From Excoecaria cochinchinensis (taxonomy: Eukaryota > Streptophyta > Magnoliopsida > Malpighiales > Euphorbiaceae): 64,000 bases of DNA. The notes under the pieces are model-generated. The model saw only the letters and a program-made list of their open reading frames with translations, had not been told where the DNA came from and ran no database searches. The translations under genes were made by a program, and so were the position numbers. Below, one piece after another: positions 32,864-44,258 of the stretch (position 1 is the stretch's first letter; each line of letters opens with the position of its first letter). The DNA lies in assembly GCA_947683425.1 (NCBI GenBank), contig CANTUQ010000031.1:7947001-8011000 (forward strand), in the 5' to 3' direction.

Positions 32864-35569
32864 TGTAGAAATCGGGTCCTGAGACAGGCCGAATCGGAGT
32901 TACCCAATGATGATAAGATGCCTATTTATAGGGCAAAATGTTAAAAGTGATAATTTTCTTGTCAAAATTGCATTTTAGAATGAAAAAATAAAAAATAATA
33001 AAAAAAATTTTTAAAATTAGATTTGAAAAATGGAGTTTAGAAATTATAATATTTTTAGTTAAATTTAAAAGTTAAAAAAAAAATCGCGAATGTCAACGCG
33101 CGGTAGCGCGGCGCCCTGCACGCTGCTCCGCGCCCAGTGTGCGCGACTGATGGCCATCACGCGGTCGCCCCTGTTCTACCGCAAAACGCCAATTTCGCCC
33201 GAAAATCATTTTTTTTTTATTTTCAGGTTTTTTTCGATTTTTAAACTTAAATAAAATATATTATTAATTAATTAATTAGTTTTTACCTTAATTAATTTAT
33301 TTTCTATTTTTTTTTCATATAAAAAAAAGGATGGAAAGAGAAAGGGGGGAATTCATTTTTAGGGTTTCTTCTTGATTTTTTTTCTCTTCTTCTTCTTCAA
33401 AATTCTCTCTAGCTTTTTTAGGTTTCCCATCAAAAATAAAAACCAAAAATTTCATTTCATTTCTTCTTCTACTTCTTCTTTTTTTTTTTAAATGGAATTT
33501 CTTCTAAAAACATATTTTTAGAATGATTTTTAATGATAGAAATTAATTTTGAGACAAATAAAATAATTATTTACTCTCAAAATTCAATTTTTTTGGCTTG
33601 TTCTTTGTTTTCAATTAAATTTTGTTCAAAGAATTTTTATTGAAACTCCTTTTTTATGAAAAAATGGATTTTAAGGCAAACAAAATAATTAAACAAAATA
33701 ATTGTTTGTTTTAAAATCCAATTTTTATTTGATTTTCTAAAAAAAAAGTTTTTTTCATATTTTTTTCTTGAGAAAGAGGAATGATTCTTTGCTCTTGAGA
33801 TTTTTACCCCTTTTTTGATCATTTAATTTCTTGAGACAAAGAAATTCATTCTTTGTTCTTAAGAATTTTTATTTCATTTCCTTTTTTTTGCAATTTATTT
33901 CTTGGAATAAAATTCCAATTTTTTCTATTTATCAACTTTAATTCTAATTTTGCAAATCAAAAACAAGGAAATTAATCAATTTTTTTTCCTCATCGAATCC
34001 GAACTCTGAGGGTAAATATTCTGGGTATGATCCCATTTTTTTTTCTTCTATTCATTTTTGTTCATATTTAATTGATTAACATGTATATTTTTATTGTTTT
34101 TATATATCTATTCTATTGTTCGTATATTTGTCTTATTTAATATGTTTATATATTATTTTTCTAACATGTTTTTAATTTATTTTTGCTTTGATTTCTTATT
34201 ATTTCTAACATGTAAGTAATTTATTTTGCTTTGATTCCTCATTATTTTTAACATGTAATTAATTAATTTATTTTGATTTTCTTTGCCATTTAACAATATT
34301 ATGCTAATCTTGTAACATGTAAATAGTTAATTTAATTAAATCAATTTTGTATCTTTAATTCCTTTCATTACTCACACTTATGTGTTTTTATCCTTTTTAT
34401 TTATTTGTTTTACTTACTTGATTGGCTTAATTAATATTTTTGTTAGTTTTATTTATTTAATTTAATTTCATTAATCCATTTTATTTTATTGTATTTTATT
34501 CGATTTGATTTAATTACTAACCTTAATTTTCTTTTTCTTTTTGGCTATAACACTTTTCTTTTTATTTGAGCATTGTCCATGGACGAAGATGCGAGATCGA
34601 GGGATTAGGAATATCACTTTGGTTTGCATATTTAAATTTCACATTTTCCTTTATTTCGATTTATTTGTCGTATTTGTGTATTTTATGTAAAATTATTTAT
34701 TTTTATGCACGTTTAAAAAGAAAATCACTAAAAATATTTTTACTAATAAATTGAGTCTTTTCTGATAAAATGGGACCAATGTCCCAATTTTTCCATTCAA
34801 AATAAATTGTCACGCTAAAATTGTTTTCTTTAACCATGCATGTGAGGACCAATGTCCTCATCCTTAACAAATAACCCGTTTTATGTATGATTTGTATTTT
34901 ATTTACAATGGGGGTAGTATTCCGCCCCTAGTTTTGTTGTAACTTATTTTCGTATGCTCTATTTTAATTATGCTTTTATTTATCGCTTTCCTTGAATAAC
35001 CACCTGTGCTTTAATTAAATTGCATGGAATTGAATGAGAAATGGGATGGAATGCTAAATTCAAAACTCCATTATAAACTTAACCAAGGTATGAATAAATG
35101 GGAAGTCCCGAACCTTCTCTGGTCTTTGGGCTCAATGAGACAAGAGGGCCATCTCAATGTTCTATTGGGGTGGGGCCTCCAAGACACCTCTTGTATCCCG
35201 TAAAAAGGCTAAATTTGCATAGTCCTAGGCACCACGAGACGAGAGGGCCATCCTAATGCTCTATTAGGATGGGGCCTCCAAGACACCTCTGGATTGCCCA
35301 AGCGCGAGGCGAGAGGGCCATCCTAATATTTTATTAGGGTGGGGGCTCCAAGACACCTCTGGCTTGCCCACGATTGACGTAGCAGCGCTATCTTAGTCTC
35401 ACTGAGTCTAGACGACCTTTCCCAATGTTCTATTGGGTGGCGACTCCATGAAAGCTCCTTGTTGCCCAAAATGTACGCACTTGTAATTTCTTACAAGTTT
35501 TCATGAACCTCTCCCGAAAGCCCTAAAATCGGGCATTTCGGGGCGCCCCGGGATTTGGCGCTTGTCACA
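32864..35569 (+). mobile_element. 5' LTR of Ogre-2
   Basis: 2706 bp, TGTAGAAATCGGGTCCTGAG to GGCGCTTGTCACA, preceded by CCAGG (32859-32863). The same CCAGG follows the 3' LTR at 60298-60302. It contains a G/C-rich patch (33103-33190), the GAGGGTAAATATTCTGG block (34012), paired GGACCAATGTCC blocks, and a 3' set of short repeats (35100-35460). By eye it differs from the 3' LTR by roughly ten percent at the start, so Ogre-2 is old compared with the element inserted in it. Confidence 0.92.
35100..35460 (+). repeat. Short degenerate tandem repeats near the LTR 3' end, with PBS-like motif
   Basis: About four units of roughly 70-80 bp with GAGAGGGCCATC, AATGTTCTATT, GGGTGGGGCCTCCAAGACACC and TTGCCCA. 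The last unit reads ATTGGGTGGCGACTCCATGA and so contains the first ten bases of the PBS. Equivalent arrays lie at 59850-60200 and near 3680-3930 (minus). Confidence 0.75.
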
Positions 35570-35570
35570 G

Positions 35571-35588
35571 TGGCGACTCCGCTGGGGA
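35571..35588 (+). other. Primer-binding site, tRNA-Arg type
   Basis: TGGCGACTCCGCTGGGGA, one base after the LTR end. This is the best match among the three copies to the 3' end of plant tRNA-Arg as I recall it. Confidence 0.92.
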
Positions 35589-36812
35589 TATATATTTGTA
35601 ACTTCGATTCGAAAGTACCTTGGTTAAAATTTACAATTGAGCTTTAATTTAAAATTTTCATCTTTTTTCGGAACGGCATGGCATCTCATTAGAGCCTTAG
35701 ATCTATGCTAGTTTGGTCCCTTTTTTAGCCCCAGTGCATTCCTGAAGCACGACCCTACATTCACTCAATGGAGGGAAGTGTTAAGGATAATCACTAGCCC
35801 AAGTCTCGTACCATCATGGTATATTAAATTGAGATCCGATCGGTCGTTACGCTCGTTATGCGCCAGACCCATTGGCAGGGACCATGCTTGGGTAGCCCTA
35901 AAGTAATATTACCTTTGCCAAAACTCATGTAATGAAAATAGATACTTCCCCTAGGTGGTATGAACCATAATACCTTGCTTGCTATATGAATCATTATGTA
36001 TTGGGCAAGCCCAGATAATTTGATTGGTCACCTAATCAAAGGCTTTCATGCCCTGATAGGCCCATCTCGATTTATTCAGATTGTCTAAATACACAATGGT
36101 CAAAACCCATGCGTATGAACATCAGCTAAGAGAGGTTATGCTGTCAGTTTTTTACCGTGCACCATACATGTCCATTGGGTTCCCTATTAATCCATGGATC
36201 AAGCCCACTTAGGCAAGAGATCGCATGACCTCGTGTGTGGGAGAGATATGGTTCGAAGGGTCTACTTGCTCGCATGTGGTTGTGGATGTTGCATAGTATG
36301 CTCATGTATCACATGTCATTCATGCATGTTAAAAAAAAAATAAAAACTTATACATTTCCTTCGTGCGTGTGTATATCCTTTTATTTGCATAATATTTTTT
36401 TCATGCATCACATGTATCACTACGATCCTTAGATCTTTCAGTCATCAATGACCATTTACATAGCACGATCATGCATAAAAAAAACATGTACATTTCATTT
36501 CGCGTGTGTACATTCTATTATATGCATATAATCTTTACATGTACATATCACCCTGTGCATAAATCTATTCCATGCATTACATACATTATTCTAACCTCTT
36601 TGATCTTTTTAGACATTGTATGCCATTTGTTGTACAACATGACCATTCATAGCATATTATTCATACATTATTCTAACTCCTTACTTTTCAGCCATTGTAG
36701 ACCATTTGCTTGGGTGGTTTAGGGATCCCGATAGTTATCTAAATAGTGATCAGAGCTTGAGTTAGCTGACAAAGGTTTAACATCCTTACCAAACCATCTG
36801 AAGGTATTAGAA
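35589..36812 (+). other. Conserved 5' leader of Ogre-2
   Basis: Same block order as 19919-20828. A longer 3' part (36330-36710) has degenerate repeats of CATGCAT...TGTACATT phrases. No coding sequence is seen. Confidence 0.8.
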
Positions 36813-37766
36813 ATGGTTGGCCCTTCACAACAGACCGAAGATACTCGTGCCCTAATTGCCCAGGAGATGGATAGAAGGTTCGAAGAGCTTGAAAAAAGGT
36901 TGTTGGCCACAATTAAAGAGAGAATGGATGCCATGGCGCTGATTCTTCAAGCTCAGCATATGGCGATAGCTCTTAATGACATGGAGTCGGCCACGGTTAA
37001 GAAGGCTCATACAGCAACAGCCGCAGTACCTCCTCTTCCTTTCGAGACCAGAGATGGTGGGCTATTTGATTCACCAGTTGAGCAAGAAGGAAATATGAGG
37101 CCTACTCTAGAATGTAGCATTGTGCCTGAAGAGGGTGGGGACCCCGCAATAACATATGTTCTAAAAAATGAAAGCTTAAGAAGCCACAATGACAGTAAGG
37201 CAAATGTTAAGGCTACAGAAGTCTCAGTCACTAGAACAGCTCGGTGCTACCTCACTATCTCGGGTAGACCATTATCTTGGCACTTCACCCGTCTCGTCAA
37301 GGAAGGGAAGTTAGAACCCTTGCCAGCCGGGCCTGCCCCAAGTCAAGGACAGCCTAGACATAGAGTAGATTGGTATTCTGCGTATCACCAATATTCAGGG
37401 CATAGAATAGATTATTGTCGTCCTCTAAGAGATCGCATACAAGAATTGATGTTGAACCCAGAAAAAGAGAAGATAATAAAAGTGCTAACCGTGGAAGCAA
37501 ATCGAAGGCATTTCTTTAATTTAGGCAGATCCTTATCATGGGTCCTTAAGAGGCTAATAAAGAAGGGGATGCTACAACCATTACCGGCTAGGCCCGCTAG
37601 AAGCCAGGACAACCCGATCACAAGGGGGATCAGTATTGTGCCTTCCACCAACACACCGGACATACCACACATGATTGCAAGACCTTGAGACATGCTATTC
37701 AAGATCTGATTGACTCCAAACAGATCTCTGACCTAGAAAAGCAAGAGGGAAAGAATAAGATGGATT
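36813..37766 (+). pseudogene. Ogre-2 gag, internally deleted with two zinc-finger-like modules
   Basis: Starts MVGPSQQTEDTRALIAQEMD, similar to the N-terminus of the minus-strand gag (RALIAEEV). The capsid core is missing. Instead two related modules follow. The first, at about residues 140-220, has RPLSWHFTRLVKEGKLEPLP and YSAYHQYSGHRIDYCRPLRD. The second has GRSLSWVLKRLIKKGMLQPL and, after a frameshift near 37618, YCAFHQHTGHTTHDCKTLRH. Only the second keeps all expected Cys/His positions. Coding ends near 37766. No protease follows, so this element could not make its own proteins. Confidence 0.8.
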
Positions 37767-37799
37767 AAGTGCCTAAATTGGGGAAGGGAGGATGGTTCT

Positions 37800-38407
37800 T
37801 GAGGATGATAATGGACCACCAACTGCAGCATCTGTGTTGACAAGAACGGAAAATGATTAGCTATTTAGAATGTTCTTTTTATTTTTGAACTGTTAGTAAT
37901 GAAATTCTGATTTCATTAATAAGATGAATGTTTTTGCTTACTTGTGTAATATCTCTTATGATTTCATTATGCATAATCATGATCATGACTCATCCCTATT
38001 TGAGATTGATTCAATTGATGTTACTCCGTTTAATCTGAGAACTTTGGAAAACCAAAAGAAAATCTTGATAGCATTTAATGTAACTCCTGAAGAGAGATCA
38101 AAATTTGAGAGAAATAAAACAAAATGTGAAAAAGACTTTGCCTAAACCTATGAAAACATACTAAGAGTTGATCATGGAATCGCCAAGCACACCATTCCAA
38201 CAAATCCTGATAATGGACCAGCCAAGCAGAAGCCCAAAAGACTTAGGCTTGAATGGGCAGAGAACGTTAAAGAAGGGATCCACAAGCATTGATGAAGGCA
38301 AAATTTCTTGTTGAAGTTCAACACCCGATTTAGTTAGTCAGCATCATCCCAATAGTCAAGAAGAGCGGAAAAGTATGAGCTATCAGGATTTAAACAAAGC
38401 TTGCTCG
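37800..38407 (+). pseudogene. Ogre-2 pre-RT segment and start of RT
   Basis: Similar to the Ogre-1 segment at 60390-60960: FAYLCNISYDFIMHNHDHD, then PFNLRTLENQKKILIAFN, then PKRLRLEWAENVKEGIHKH and YQDLNKACS, the RT block that precedes the catalytic motifs. Many stops and shifts. RT breaks off at 38407 and is followed by an A-rich run and an inverted RT piece. The catalytic YVDD motif is absent. Confidence 0.78.
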
Positions 38408-38516
38408 AAAAAAAGGAAGAACATAAAAAAAACACAAAAAAAAACATAATGAAAAAAAAGGGAGAAGGAAGGAAAAGAATCAATATGTAGATCTGAAAAA
38501 AAAAAAGAGAAACTGT

Positions 38517-38588
38517 TTGGGGGCAAGCATTGTTCAAATCCCATTGATCTACACATGCCCGTACTCTGCCATTTTTCTTGACTTTCAA
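38517..38588 (-). pseudogene. Inverted RT fragment
   Basis: On the minus strand reads KVKKNGRVRACVDQWDLNNA followed by CPQ, the same RT block as the plus-strand YQDLNKACS just upstream. The two arms face each other across about 110 bp of A-rich sequence (38408-38516). Confidence 0.75.
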
Positions 38589-38624
38589 AAAGGACTAAAA
38601 TGGTTCTATTGATTTACAATGGAT

Positions 38625-38822
38625 ACTAGTTGCTCGAGCTTAGGAATAGACATCATAGGGAAGGTGCACCCTACGACCTCCAATGGACAAGGTCATCGAA
38701 AGAAATCTGATATGTCAATATAGTCTTCCGCACCACGCAGGGTTCAAGGACGGTAGGACAATTTACGGCTAAGGCTAGGGAGTTGCTCCAGAGGTATGGC
38801 ATTAAAGACCACGAGTCCTCTC
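38625..38822 (+). pseudogene. Ogre-2 integrase, part 1
   Basis: Fragments LGIDIIGKVHPTTSNG and LLQRYGIKDHESS of the integrase catalytic core. It is cut at 38822 by the non-autonomous element and continues at 49758. The RT catalytic centre, RNase H and integrase zinc finger are missing between 38407 and 38625. Confidence 0.8.
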
Positions 38823-39407
38823 TGTAACACCCTTTTTACTGTACATAATAACTTAATTGTCTTAAACTATTCTTAAAATCATTACGAAAATCCGGGAACT
38901 TGTTTTTTTTTTTATCACTAATAAACTTTACTATTCACACAATCATTATCAAATAGGCTACTTAAATTCTAACGAAATTTCGACAGAATCTCCTCTATAA
39001 TATTGCCTATCCCTCTGTAAACAGAAACTCTTTACACTTCTATAATCACATACATATTCAACCATCCTACTCCAATTCAAACTCCAACACAAGTTTGCCC
39101 ATCCTCCAATTTAATTCCAATCACATATTTATATAATAACTCATAATGTCATCAGTTCACTATTCACATTGATTATACAAAATACAAAGCTATTATAATA
39201 ATACATCTATCAACTATAAATAATTATCTAATACAAATTCTTTGATACAATAGTATCCTAATTATCTATGTAGTGTACATGCCATAAGAACCAATATTCG
39301 AACTATCAAATACAAAAATTCCATTTCTTTCGCTTCCTTTCCATACTTACCATTTCATATTTCTTCTATGAAGCGGTGCTGATATTCACTTGATTCCTGT
39401 CTTATAC

Positions 39408-39449
39408 CTGCGCGAGGACAAACCACGCGCTAAGCTTTACGCTTAGTGG
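39408..39449 (-). other. Conserved double hairpin of Tekay-type LTRs (variant)
   Basis: On the minus strand CCACTAAGCG-TAAA-GCTTAGCGCG, then a second stem CGCG...CGCG, ending GCAG|GT. Duplicated exactly at 45965-46006 in the other LTR. Confidence 0.75.
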
Positions 39450-40537
39450 TGACTTCCAAATTTACTTATCCAAAGCATAAATATGATATATACACATATA
39501 ATTGATCATTCATACATTAATATCGCAAATTACTTTTTCTTTTCATAATCAATATAATACTTTATAATAATATACCAATAGCTATTTAACTCCAAATTAA
39601 ATATGAATGATTTGCAAGATAAAACCATATTTATGCAAAATATTCAATATTCTTTTAAAAATGCTGAAATTTCTTAAACTTGCATATTCAAGTTTCCAAA
39701 TCCATAACTGAAATTTCCTAACATTTTGACAATGTACAAAACATGCTTAACATGCATCGCTAAGCAAATTCCATGAATTATTAAACAGTCAATATGCTTC
39801 TGACATAGCAGTTAATAATTCATTTCTACATGACAATTATTATGGCTTTCATCTAATCAGTAATACCAGCTAATATATATATACATGTATGTAACACACA
39901 CTAGCGATTATGAAGTTTATTTACATACATAAAGCTACTTCATTAAATTATTAATTTCATAGGATCACTTACTGATATCATTTACTCAATTAGAATTTTT
40001 ATCACAGAACCATCAGCTTTATCAATATATATACATATACACATATATATATAACTTTAAATTTCACTCTTATCTACTAATTAGCACCCCTTTAGCAGTT
40101 GTACTATTTTATCCTTCAACTTTACTTCTGTCATTAAGTTACTTTATGGCTTCTTAATCCACATTTACTTTCACACTTGCCATCTAACTTCTTAAGTTAT
40201 AAATTTAATATGGATTATAAATTTATTATTTAAATCCACCAGTTTATCACACTTCATTTATTCATCATTACATTCATTGATTCACACAATTATTTCACAT
40301 TCATAAATTCACTTTGCAATTTATTATTTTGCCCATAGTACAATGCTGGCAGACTCTAAATACAGGATAAACGGGATGTGAACCCCTAAGAGTTCACAAT
40401 AACCTGGAGAGATCTCTGAGAGATCACTCCAGTCTTTTAAACCTGAAGGAACCCCAAAGGATTACCCCCAGTCTTTCAGATACCAGTGGAGTCCTGTGTG
40501 ACCACCACTGTCTTTCAATACAGAACAGTACACTTCG

Positions 40538-40717
40538 GATATTCAGATACAGATATTCGGATACAGAAGTAGGACCATCATTGGCCTACTAAAAAGTGAT
40601 ATTCAGATACAGATATTCAGATACAGAAGTAGGACCATCATTGGCCTACTAAAAAGTGATATTCAGATACAGATATTCAGATACAGAAGTAGGACCATCA
40701 TTGGCCTACTAAAAAGT
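40538..40717. repeat. Three tandem copies of a 60-bp unit
   Basis: Units at 40538, 40598 and 40658, each GATATTCAGATACAGATATT... to ...CTACTAAAAAGT. Units 2 and 3 look identical; unit 1 has one difference (TTCGGATAC). Inside each unit GATATTCAGATACA is itself nearly repeated. Confidence 0.95.
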
Positions 40718-43206
40718 GAGTCGCCATGCTCACACCCGCGGTCTTATGTCCCTATGGCTAGCCACTATATCCTGAACTAGACTTGACTACCAGCTCATCA
40801 AATAGGGCCACATTATTGAATATTATTTAAATAAATCAAAACTTTGATCTTTACATAAAATAAGATCAATATACATTTCAATTCAATTTTTCAGAAATAA
40901 TCCCGGTATCATCCATCATCATTTTCTCATACAATTTCATTTACTTATCACATTCCACTGATTTTGCTTCACAGCAAGCCATTAATCATGTTTATATTAG
41001 TTAAAATGCATTAACAGTTATAACATATCTCAAATATGCGAGTATACGTTCAGCCACCACCCTTTCTTTCTATTCTCATTCTCCTCCATTTATTTCATCA
41101 ATTTAAGTTTATCTCATATAGAACCCATAATACCTTACTGTTATATAGGTACTCAATGTTTTTCACACATTTTATTAAACTTTTTATATTTCTTCCATTT
41201 ACAAATACTGTCCTAGTTTTCCAGTTACAGACAATTTTTAAATTCTTTTCATTCAACCCAAAATTCTGTAAGTCTTAATTTAATCGCAAATCAACTATGC
41301 CACTCTTTCTTCCGATATCCATTCACCTTAACCCAACCATATAATTTCGTCATACTGTTAAGTTATTTGTCGCCACTCATAGTGTATGATACGTACTAAT
41401 AAGTTTCAATTTGTCTTATCCATTTAGCTTGGTCTTTCACCTAACTTTAATTTCTCTCATACTATAAGTCGTGTATGTATTTATCATAATTCATTTAATT
41501 AAGTTGAACCATTATTTTATTATTTAATTCTATTAGACCAAAATACTGTTACTATTTCTAATCTCTTCATCAAGTGTTCCTTGTAAAAAGTGTAACAAAC
41601 TATACCTTTACTTTTTATTTTATTTATACATACCACGCATGCAAAACTTTTCCAAAATCTTAACATTTCCAGGATTAACTCCAGTTATCTTTAACTTCTA
41701 ATTCACATACTTACATTTTTATAAATTATTCCCATGCTCCTATAATTTAACTACTACTATCTTAAAAAAAATCAATCAATATTCATTAGTTAAATCCAAC
41801 AGACTAATTAACTCTAAAAATGCTATAATATTCATTAACCAATATTATACATCTCACTGTAAATCTAATTTCATTCATTGTCAAACTTCACCAAATCCAT
41901 TTATAAACTTGGCCATCATCCTCATTCACAACTAGCCATTTAATTGTCTCAATGGAATAATTAAAAGAGTAAAACTTACTGTAGGAATCTCATTAAAACC
42001 GTAACTACGTTATAAACAATTCAATAAACATCCAATCCTTACCAGCATATCATCTTGAGACACAAACAAAGCAATGACATCAAAATAAAAAAGAGAATTT
42101 CATACATCATACTTGAGTTCAGTTTTATCACTTAATAAACTAAACTTTTCTTCAACACAGCCAAAATTCATCGATTAATTATTTAATTTAATATTTATTT
42201 AGAAAAATATAGGCAACTACGGTGATTAATAATGCTATAAATTTTAGATTCATTAACAATCCGATTTATTCCAACAAACAACACAAGAAAATCAACTTTT
42301 AACATAATTTCATATTCTGAAACTTGTAAACACAGTCTCTAAAATTTTGGATTTATAAGAAATCATGTAGATAAATAATTTTGGTAGTCACATACCTATT
42401 TTCTGCATTTTTTTTAGTCCCTTCACCGTCGCCGGAGCCTCGCCGGAGTCTCGCCGGAGCTCCACCAGAGGCACCGAAACCACCGGGAGAGAGCTCGAAG
42501 CCTCGGGTTTCCATTTCCGGTGATCACGCGCCGTGACTGCTCTCCGTTTCGCCGGAATCGACGTCGGCAGCTTCAGTTCTTCCCAACGCCGATCTCCTCA
42601 TCGCCGGCGAGTGAGGATGATCCACAGCCACCGAGATGTTCGCCTGCCCACCTGGAGTCCCATCGTGCCGTTCGTGTCGCCGTTCGTCGCCGGAGCTGAC
42701 CGAAAAACGCAGGAGAAGCTCGCGGGGTTCCTCTCGCTCTCCTGGAACGACGCCGCCTCGGGTCGGAGGAAAACGCCACGGGAACGGCGCTGCGGGTTGC
42801 GACGGTCCGATTGCCACCTCCGATCGCCTTCGGTGGTCGCCGGCGTTGCCTCCCGCCGCTCTCTCTCTCTCTCGGTTTCTCGGTCCCCTTCCCCCCGTTC
42901 TGTGTCTCTCCCTTTCTATTTTCTTTTTCTTCTCATAATTCAAATCTAATTCAAGCTTAATCTCAAATATCTGGATAGTTCTAGACCCATAGAAATTATC
43001 ACATGTTATAATTACTTTTATTTGCCCAATTACATGTAGACATATATATATTTATATATATATATACTTGTCTAAAATTTATTTGAATACATAAATTATG
43101 TGGCTTTAAGAAAAATTCCACCTCTTATGCGTCAAAATCAACATTTGACAAATTTTTAGCGCGTCAAATTAATAAATAAAAACACTGAAATTTTTGGGAC
43201 ATTACA

Positions 43207-43226
43207 ATTCTCCCCCCCCTTAAAAG
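43207..43226 (-). other. Polypurine tract of the non-autonomous element
   Basis: On the minus strand CTTTTAAGGGGGGGGAGAAT directly before the LTR start TGTAATGTCC. Upstream of it lies GAAATTTCGAGGACGAAATT, the DNA that encodes the end of the polyprotein in autonomous Tekay-type elements (compare 9537-9558). Confidence 0.88.
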
Positions 43227-43365
43227 AAATTTCGTCCTCGAAATTTCTCTGGACTAGTACAATAATTCATTGTTCATCCTTTCAATCAACTTGCATTCCC
43301 AATGCAAATTTGCAAACAATTCAATTGTATTCGTCCATCTCACGGAAGTCATTAACTCATTCTAA

Positions 43366-44258
43366 TTGATAATGCTTCGTGTGCCAATTTTGGAGACAGT
43401 AGGGGAAAAATCCGTTAAATAAAGTGACCAAATGCCTAATTCTCCCTTTTTTCTTTGCAGCACAAGAAAAAATATTTTACAATCAACAACTTTCAACTCC
43501 ACTTCAATAAAAATCCAAGATATAGTACCCCAAACTCCATTAGATGCAGGTACTACATTCTCATAATAGAGACAAGGTGGCCCAATAACAGTTTCTAAAA
43601 GTGTTCTTTTAGTTACAAACTCTGAAACAATGGGGAATCCAAGTACAATCATTGTATTTGGAAAGCATAGCCTATCATCATCTCTAGATAGCAGTTTATT
43701 TTTCAATCTCAATTACTTTTTCCTTCCCACCTATTTTATTCATAAAAACTCCTCTTTTTGTGTTTAGGGTAATCGACATCAGACTGCTTGATCTTTGACT
43801 TCTCCATTTGTGCAGCACAAACGAAATCTATAAGCTCTACCATTGTGGCATGTGATCCACATCTCTTTAGAGCTATCGATGTCTCATCCTTACAGTATCC
43901 CATCTTCACCAAAAACAGCAAAACGTTCCCCTTATCATCAAGCTCAAATTTAACAATTTTCCTCACTTTCAGAATTATGTCTGAAAAATCGTAGAGAAAG
44001 CTCCCATCATCTCTAAAGACTGGTAATCAGAATCAATATGAAATTCTTCTTTATGTGATTTTTTTTTTTTCAATCACCGAGTATGCAAGAAAAGTCTAAA
44101 ACTGAATCTGTATTTCTTTCCCCATTTTCCTGAATTACTTTGGACACCGTTACCACGTCAAATCCCGTTCTAACAAAATGATCAATTAACTTGGAGCCAG
44201 AGGAGCTAGAAAATGGTCTTGCCGAACATTTAAGAAGTGTTTCAAGTGTCCAAAACTA
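43366..44258 (-). pseudogene. Captured fragment of a plant DRM-type DNA methyltransferase (UBA domains and start of the methyltransferase region)
   Basis: DRM proteins carry N-terminal UBA domains and a rearranged methyltransferase domain, and perform de novo DNA methylation in the RNA-directed pathway in the nucleus. On the minus strand I read LETLLKCSARPF, then a UBA segment SKLIDHFVRTGF...VIQENGERNTDS (about 44205-44100). Next is an acidic linker (SDYQSLEDDGSFLYDFSD) and a second UBA, LLFLVKMGYCKDETSIALKR...VELIDFVCAAQM (about 43930-43795). After a frameshift come DDDRLCFPNTMIV, KRTLLETVIGPPCLYYENV and GVWGTISWIFIEVELKVVDC, then, after another shift, SCAAKKKGRIRHL. These blocks match the DRM order up to just before the catalytic motifs, which are missing. 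At least two frameshifts and a stop make it non-functional as an enzyme. No intron is evident. It is in the element's sense orientation. Identification is from remembered family motifs. Confidence 0.82.

Larger units (their letters stand above)
38823..43206 (-). repeat. 3' LTR of the young non-autonomous element
   Basis: 4384 bp, ends TGTAACACCC and GGGACATTACA. On its sense strand (minus) it has a TATA-like AT repeat at about 43033-43062, a GC-rich segment (42920 down to 42415) likely to be transcribed leader, a three-fold 60-bp repeat (40538-40717), and the double hairpin (39408-39449) about 0.6 kb from its end. Confidence 0.95.

Noticed and set aside
42524..42949. Overlapping open frames of about 138 residues on both strands in the LTR, repeated at 49070-49495
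   Set aside because: They lie in a GC-rich, CT-rich LTR segment that is open in several frames at once, with Arg/Ser-rich translation and no known domain. They are duplicated only because the LTR is.
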